44,285 bases of DNA, from positions 1-44,285 of the forward strand of contig CALVNQ010000007.1 of the NCBI GenBank assembly GCA_944349895.1, read 5' to 3'. This DNA comes from an uncultured Clostridia bacterium (GTDB taxonomy: Bacteria > Bacillota > Clostridia > Christensenellales > UBA1242). Below are positions 40,271 through 44,285 of the stretch, one piece after another. Position numbers and translations under genes: made by a program. Every line of letters starts with the position of its first letter. Within the stretch, counting starts at the first letter, position 1. The notes below the pieces were generated by a model. That model did no database searches. It saw only the letters and a program-made list of their open reading frames with translations, and had not been told where the DNA came from.

Positions 40271-41386
40271 TTAACTCACAATAACATCAATAATCGCATA
40301 AGATGCTAAATCGGCAGAATAAATTTCAATGTAACCGCCAGTTTCAGTAGAGAAATGTATATAATTCATTTCTCTTTTTATTTCAACATTGTGCGCAGTT
40401 AATGAACAAGAAGCAAAGTTTATTTCTTTTCCATCAGTAGTTAAAATTTTAAGCATGAATATTGCTTCTTCGTTTTCAGGAACTAACAAAGAATTATTTA
40501 ATATTTCACAATTAGATATTGCAGTAATTTGATAAGCAATTTTGGATTCAATAATTATTGGAATGGTTTTGATTAAAATCCCATTAAGATAAACTTTTAT
40601 CGTCGAATCGCCACTAGATAATGCTTCAATAACATTGTCATCAACTGATAAATTGTAATCGGAGCTTTCGAAAGTAACCACAGCATCTCCACTATAAAAG
40701 CTCGGCTCGATATCATAGTTGACGCTAAAAGAGTCTAATGGATCTAAAGAAATTGATTCTGGCAAATTTGTTATAATGGGTTCTATCAATTTAACATTAA
40801 CTGTCACTTCATATTCGTCACCATAATTTACACTAACAAATTTAATAATTGTACTTCCTACTTTTCTAGCACTAATGGTTTCGCTTGTTATTTTTACATT
40901 ATCATTTGAAGTTGTAACATTGCATTTTCTAAGACTATTAAAAGTAATAGTATTGTAATAACCATTTTCATTCGCATCTGCGACATTTTTATCAAGAAGA
41001 TAAAGGTCAACACTTTGAGGCAGATCTACAAGTGGCATATCAGGATTTTCTGATACTATTATTTTTGCTGACGAAACCACCCTTTGATCTCCAGAACACG
41101 CCGTGATTCTAAAAGATGTTTCTCCTTCTTTATGTCCATAAACAATTCCGTCTTCAATTGTTGCAACAGTTTCATCAAAAACTTCAAATGTCAAATCGGC
41201 ATTTTTATTTGAACAAGAATAATTTAATTGTTTTGAAGATGACACATAAACATTAACAGAATCAATACTTAACGTCAAATTATCTTTTTCTGCAGGCACA
41301 AAAATAATACACAGCGCTATTGCTATGCTTACCATAATTATAAAAATAGCAGATATAGAAACAATAAGCTTGTAATTTTTCGACAT
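40271..41386 (-). CDS. Membrane-anchored protein with bacterial Ig-like (Big) domains
   Basis: The 371-residue protein has an N-terminal membrane anchor or uncleaved signal (residues 7-31). The outer part has Big-like repeats: LTLSIDSVNVYVSSSKQLNY to VATIEDGIVYGHKEGETSFR, then further beta-rich repeats with ISARKVGSTIIKFVSVNYGD and NLPESISLDPLDSFSVNYD. It has no enzyme motif. No SD precedes the ATG, and a -10 (TAAAAT) ends six bases before it, so it is probably leaderless. Two strong Spo0A-box matches overlap the promoter and start. It ends two bases from the convergent tRNA-Met with no terminator between. Confidence 0.75.
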   Translation of the reverse strand: MSKNYKLIVSISAIFIIMVSIAIALCIIFVPAEKDNLTLSIDSVNVYVSSSKQLNYSCSNKNADLTFEVFDETVATIEDGIVYGHKEGETSFRITACSGDQRVVSSAKIIVSENPDMPLVDLPQSVDLYLLDKNVADANENGYYNTITFNSLRKCNVTTSNDNVKITSETISARKVGSTIIKFVSVNYGDEYEVTVNVKLIEPIITNLPESISLDPLDSFSVNYDIEPSFYSGDAVVTFESSDYNLSVDDNVIEALSSGDSTIKVYLNGILIKTIPIIIESKIAYQITAISNCEILNNSLLVPENEEAIFMLKILTTDGKEINFASCSLTAHNVEIKREMNYIHFSTETGGYIEIYSADLASYAIIDVIVS

Positions 41387-41421
41387 ACTAAAATTTTAAT
41401 ATTTATTTGTCGAAAAGTAAA
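41376..41421 (-). promoter_or_regulatory. Promoter of the Big-domain gene covered by two Spo0A boxes
   Basis: TTTACT (41421-41416), 17 bases, TAAAAT (41398-41393). The spacer contains TTTGTCGAAA on the plus strand (41406-41415), a perfect Spo0A-box match. A second box, TATGTCGAAA on the minus strand (41387-41378), includes the start codon. The positions suit repression by Spo0A. Confidence 0.55.
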
Positions 41422-41465
41422 ATGTTTTTTCGAAAATTTGCGTTTTTTAGTCTTTATAGATTAAA

Positions 41466-41975
41466 TTATTTAATCTTTTTATTATTTTCTGCATAACGTA
41501 GATTTAAAAGTTTAACAATTTTAGACATGTCCTGTTCATTTTCAAATCCTTTTTTATTTACAAAAAATAAAGCATTTTTATCGAAATATATAACAATATA
41601 TTTTTTTTCAAATTTAACTTTTTTTATCATATTAAGATTCAAGGTAAATTTTTCCTCTTTACTTTCAGCAGAAATTGTTACTTGAATATCAGAATCGGTA
41701 AAAATATAGGAAAAAGAAGTTTCGTGTGGCAATTTTTTATTTTGTTTATACATAATAATTTTTACTAATATAAAATAAAAAGGAAGTGTAAGCGCTCCAA
41801 CAACAATAAAAAATATGCTGTCCAACACAAATTGACCATTCCTAACTCTAAAAGCTAATAAAATAAGCACAACAGCAAAAATCAAAACAAGCCAAGAGCT
41901 TTTTAATAAAGCTAAATTTTGCTGTTTTACAATTTCTTTTTTAGTTAAAACCGTTTTATTAAAACCTATTATCAA
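41466..41975 (-). CDS. YcxB-like membrane protein
   Basis: The 169-residue protein has two hydrophobic helices (about 27-45 and 52-74). A YcxB-like C-terminal domain follows: FSYIFTDSDIQVTISAESKE, then LNMIKKVKFEKKYIVIYFDK and ALFFVNKKGF. The function of the family is unknown. The start is a TTG at 41975 with GAGG five bases upstream. No terminator separates it from the next leftward gene. Confidence 0.75.
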   Translation of the reverse strand: MIIGFNKTVLTKKEIVKQQNLALLKSSWLVLIFAVVLILLAFRVRNGQFVLDSIFFIVVGALTLPFYFILVKIIMYKQNKKLPHETSFSYIFTDSDIQVTISAESKEEKFTLNLNMIKKVKFEKKYIVIYFDKNALFFVNKKGFENEQDMSKIVKLLNLRYAENNKKIK

Positions 41976-41992
41976 TTGATCCTCGCGAAATA

Positions 41993-42021
41993 ATTATATA
42001 TTTAATTTAATTTATTGTCAA
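41993..42021 (-). promoter_or_regulatory. Promoter of the YcxB-like gene
   Basis: Perfect consensus TTGACA (42021-42016), 17 bases, TATAAT (41998-41993). Confidence 0.75.
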
Positions 42022-42075
42022 AGAAAATCACATTTTGTAATTTTTTTTCATACTAAAACTATTAAGGATTACAAT

Positions 42076-42699
42076 ATGAAAAAACAACTAAAATGCACAA
42101 ATAAAAAATTAGTAGAAATAGACTCGGAATGTAAAATAGGAAATAACGTTATCTTACATGGGTGCGTGTTCATAAAAGGAAATTCTGTAATCGGAGATGA
42201 TGTCGAAATATATGGCAATACATACATATTCAATAGTGAAATAGGTCCAAAAACAAAAATAATAGCCAGCATAATAGAAGATTCAAAAATTGGTAAAAGC
42301 AATTCAATTGGACCTTTTACAAGAATTCGACCTGGTTCTATAACTAGCGAAAATGTCAAACTTGGTAATTTTGTTGAAGTTAAAAATTCAAAAATTGGCA
42401 AAGAAAGCAAGGCGGCACATCTTTCATACATAGGCGATGCAGATGTAGGCGAAAATGTAAATGTAGGGTGTGGAGCAATATTCGTAAATTATGATGGTAA
42501 ACATAAAAACAGAATAAAAGTTGGTAATGGTGCTTTTATAGGAAGTAACTGCAATTTAATTGCGCCCTTGACTGTAGCAGAAAAAACATATATTTGCGCT
42601 GGCACAACACTAACCGAATCTTCCTCGCCAGAAGACTTTATCATAGGCAGAGTAAAACCAACAGTTAAAGAAAAAAGATCGAACAAATATTTAAAATAG
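42076..42699 (+). CDS. Stand-alone GlmU-type glucosamine-1-phosphate acetyltransferase (left-handed beta-helix)
   Basis: The 207-residue protein corresponds to the C-terminal half of GlmU only. Hexapeptide repeats build a left-handed beta-helix. Matching blocks are [52 protein letters not shown] and [20 protein letters not shown]. The catalytic-site His (AHLSYIGDA) and the Tyr of NYDG are kept. The N-terminal uridylyltransferase domain is absent, and nothing upstream encodes it. The SD AAGGA lies seven bases from the ATG. glmM follows after nine bases, so the two probably act in succession from GlcN-6-P towards UDP-GlcNAc. Acceptor specificity is inferred. Confidence 0.82.
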   Translation: MKKQLKCTNKKLVEIDSECKIGNNVILHGCVFIKGNSVIGDDVEIYGNTYIFNSEIGPKTKIIASIIEDSKIGKSNSIGPFTRIRPGSITSENVKLGNFVEVKNSKIGKESKAAHLSYIGDADVGENVNVGCGAIFVNYDGKHKNRIKVGNGAFIGSNCNLIAPLTVAEKTYICAGTTLTESSSPEDFIIGRVKPTVKEKRSNKYLK

Positions 42700-42708
42700 G
42701 AGATTAAT

Positions 42709-44016
42709 GTGGGAATTTTTTTTGGTACCGATGGTATAAGGGGTGTGGTTAATAATGATTTAACTGAAGAATTAGCACAAATGGTTGGAAATTCACTTTC
42801 GAGAAAAAAGAAAAATCCAAAGATATTAGTTGGACGTGACACCAGAATAAGTGGTAGTTATTTAACCTGTGCATTTTCTACTGGAGCATTAAAAGGCGGT
42901 GGAAATGTTTATGACGTAGGAATAATTCCAACAGCTGGGATCTCGTATCTTGTAAAAAGTCAAAAGTTTGATTACGGCGTGGTTATTTCTGCTTCGCATA
43001 ATCCTAAAGAGTATAATGGGATTAAGATTTTTAATCAAGAGGGCGAAAAGTTAAATGAAAAAGAGGAAGCAGAACTAGAAAGATATTTTGCTTGTCAACA
43101 AATATGTCAATCAACAAAAGTTGGAAAGTATAAAAATAAACAAACCTTAGCGAACAAATATGTTGATTTTTTAATTAAATCATCGAAATTTACTCTTAAA
43201 AATTTAAAAATAGTTTTAGACTGTTCAAACGGCGCATCATATAAAATCGCTCCTAAAGTTTTTAAAAAATTAGGCGCACAAGTGATTAAAATTAATTGCT
43301 CAAACAATGGTAATAAAATTAATGAACATTGTGGATCTACCAATGTTGAATCTTTGCGTGAAAAAGTTATGTCTACCTGTGCAAACGTAGGATTTGCTTT
43401 CGATGGTGATTCTGACAGAGTTATCGCGGTAGATGAATTGGGCAATGTTCTAGATGGTGACCAATTGATCTATTTATTAGCAAAAAATTTATCTAAACAG
43501 AATCTTCTTAATTCGAACACAGTTGTCGGAACAAGTCATACAAATACAGGACTTCTTATAGCATTAAACAGAAATAAAATAAATTTGATAAGAACCGACA
43601 TCGGCGATAAGTATGTGATAGAAGCTATGAAAAAGATGAATCTTTCTTTAGGTGGAGAACAATCGGGGCATATTATAATTAAACCTTTTTTGCCAACAGG
43701 AGATGGAGTTTTAGCCGCAATTCAAATAGCGAACATCATGGTAGAGTCTTCAAAAAAATTATCTGAATTATTTGATGCAAAACTTTTGCCTCAATATAAT
43801 AAAAATATAATGGTAACAGATAAATTAAAAGTTTTAAATAATGAAAATTTATCTCAAAAAATATTACAAATATCTAATCAAATATCTCCCGCAGGCAGAA
43901 TTTTAGTGCGAGCAAGTGGAACAGAGCCAAAGATAAGAATAATGGTAGAATATAATGATGAAATAATTGCAAAAAAATATATTAATGAAATTGAAAAAAT
44001 AATTAAATCTATTTAA
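42709..44016 (+). CDS. glmM: Phosphoglucosamine mutase
   Basis: It converts glucosamine-6-phosphate to glucosamine-1-phosphate for cell-wall precursor synthesis. The start is GTG at 42709, six bases after GGAG, giving VGIFFGTDGIRGV. The phosphoserine loop SASHNPKEYNGIKIF (about residues 98-112), the metal loop DGDSDR, the sugar loop GGEQSGH and the C-terminal RASGTEPKIRIMVE are all present. At 435 aa it is normal length. It is operonic with the acetyltransferase gene upstream. Confidence 0.95.
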   Translation: MGIFFGTDGIRGVVNNDLTEELAQMVGNSLSRKKKNPKILVGRDTRISGSYLTCAFSTGALKGGGNVYDVGIIPTAGISYLVKSQKFDYGVVISASHNPKEYNGIKIFNQEGEKLNEKEEAELERYFACQQICQSTKVGKYKNKQTLANKYVDFLIKSSKFTLKNLKIVLDCSNGASYKIAPKVFKKLGAQVIKINCSNNGNKINEHCGSTNVESLREKVMSTCANVGFAFDGDSDRVIAVDELGNVLDGDQLIYLLAKNLSKQNLLNSNTVVGTSHTNTGLLIALNRNKINLIRTDIGDKYVIEAMKKMNLSLGGEQSGHIIIKPFLPTGDGVLAAIQIANIMVESSKKLSELFDAKLLPQYNKNIMVTDKLKVLNNENLSQKILQISNQISPAGRILVRASGTEPKIRIMVEYNDEIIAKKYINEIEKIIKSI

Positions 44017-44285
44017 TTTATTAATTAATAAATATAATATTTTTTTAGAAAAAAAATATTTAAATAATAAAAAAATTTAATAATTTATTAAAAATTATTA
44101 ATTTTTTTTGATTTTTTTTAATTTTTTTATTAATTTTATTTTAATTATTAAATTTATTAATTTTTTTTTATTAATTTTTTTAATGTTATTTGTTTTTTTA
44201 CATATTTATTTTTTTATTTTATAATTTATTTTTATCATATATTTTAACTATCATTAGAGGTTTGTAAAAACTTTATAATTGCTTG
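44017..44285. other. Extremely AT-rich non-coding tail
   Basis: There is no gene. The sequence is almost pure A and T with long T-runs. One perfect A/T inverted repeat, AATATTTTTTT-AGA-AAAAAAATATT near 44037-44061, might end the glmM transcript. It contains almost no G or C and would be weak. Confidence 0.5.

Noticed and set aside
44017..44285. Replication origin or centromere-like A/T repeats at the right end
   Set aside because: There are no DnaA boxes or ordered iterons, only irregular A/T runs.

Overview
The window looks like chromosomal DNA of a low-GC, endospore-forming Bacillota (Clostridia-type), probably an uncultured gut lineage. It is very AT-rich between genes. It carries spo0A, spoIIE, a cwlD-type cortex amidase and a BclA-like collagen protein, and uses Gram-positive Shine-Dalgarno (SD) sites and vegetative promoters. 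I cannot name the species.

Layout. 1-13.4 kb: one giant leftward gene for a 4356-residue secreted, membrane-anchored repeat protein. 13.6-17.2 kb: trpS, a collagen-like spore-surface protein, tRNA-Leu and a nucleoside hydrolase. 17.2-19.1 kb: a decayed stretch with an Mrr restriction-enzyme remnant and a WG-repeat-like protein, closed by tRNA-Ser. 19.1-27.5 kb: core leftward genes (LemA with a DUF2207-type membrane protein, M18 aminopeptidase, tilS, spoIIE, gmk, cwlD). 27.5-35.1 kb: an accessory island. 35.2-44.0 kb: small membrane proteins, spo0A, a beta-propeller-like lipoprotein, a phosphoesterase, yqeY, tRNA-Met, a Big-like protein, a YcxB-like protein, a stand-alone GlmU acetyltransferase domain and glmM.

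The island is the most interesting part. Full-length cwlD (26809-27498) is followed upstream by three extra copies of only its 5' end (30895-31086, 33495-33648, 34947-35129). All three break at the same codon, just after the AGHGGxD zinc-site motif. Between successive copies lie three nested cassettes. They carry small toxin-like proteins, cysteine-rich CPCC-type proteins (probable immunity proteins), DUF4417-type proteins and HNH nucleases. This fits serial insertion of elements into one site in cwlD, each supplying a fresh 5' end so the amidase stays intact. The outermost copy, AT-rich and divergent, would be the displaced native start. No integrase is visible, so HNH-driven homing is a candidate mechanism. 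Inside the island are a toxin-like gene interrupted at a canonical A AAA AAG slippery site, a CPCC-DUF4417 fusion, and a tandem toxin/immunity duplication that carries the 3' end of the HNH gene as its repeat.

Other notable points: Spo0A has Glu where the phosphorylated Asp should be and has lost one acidic-pocket Asp. Three genes look leaderless. A Big-like gene has two strong Spo0A-box matches on its promoter and start codon. GlmU's acetyltransferase half stands alone next to glmM.
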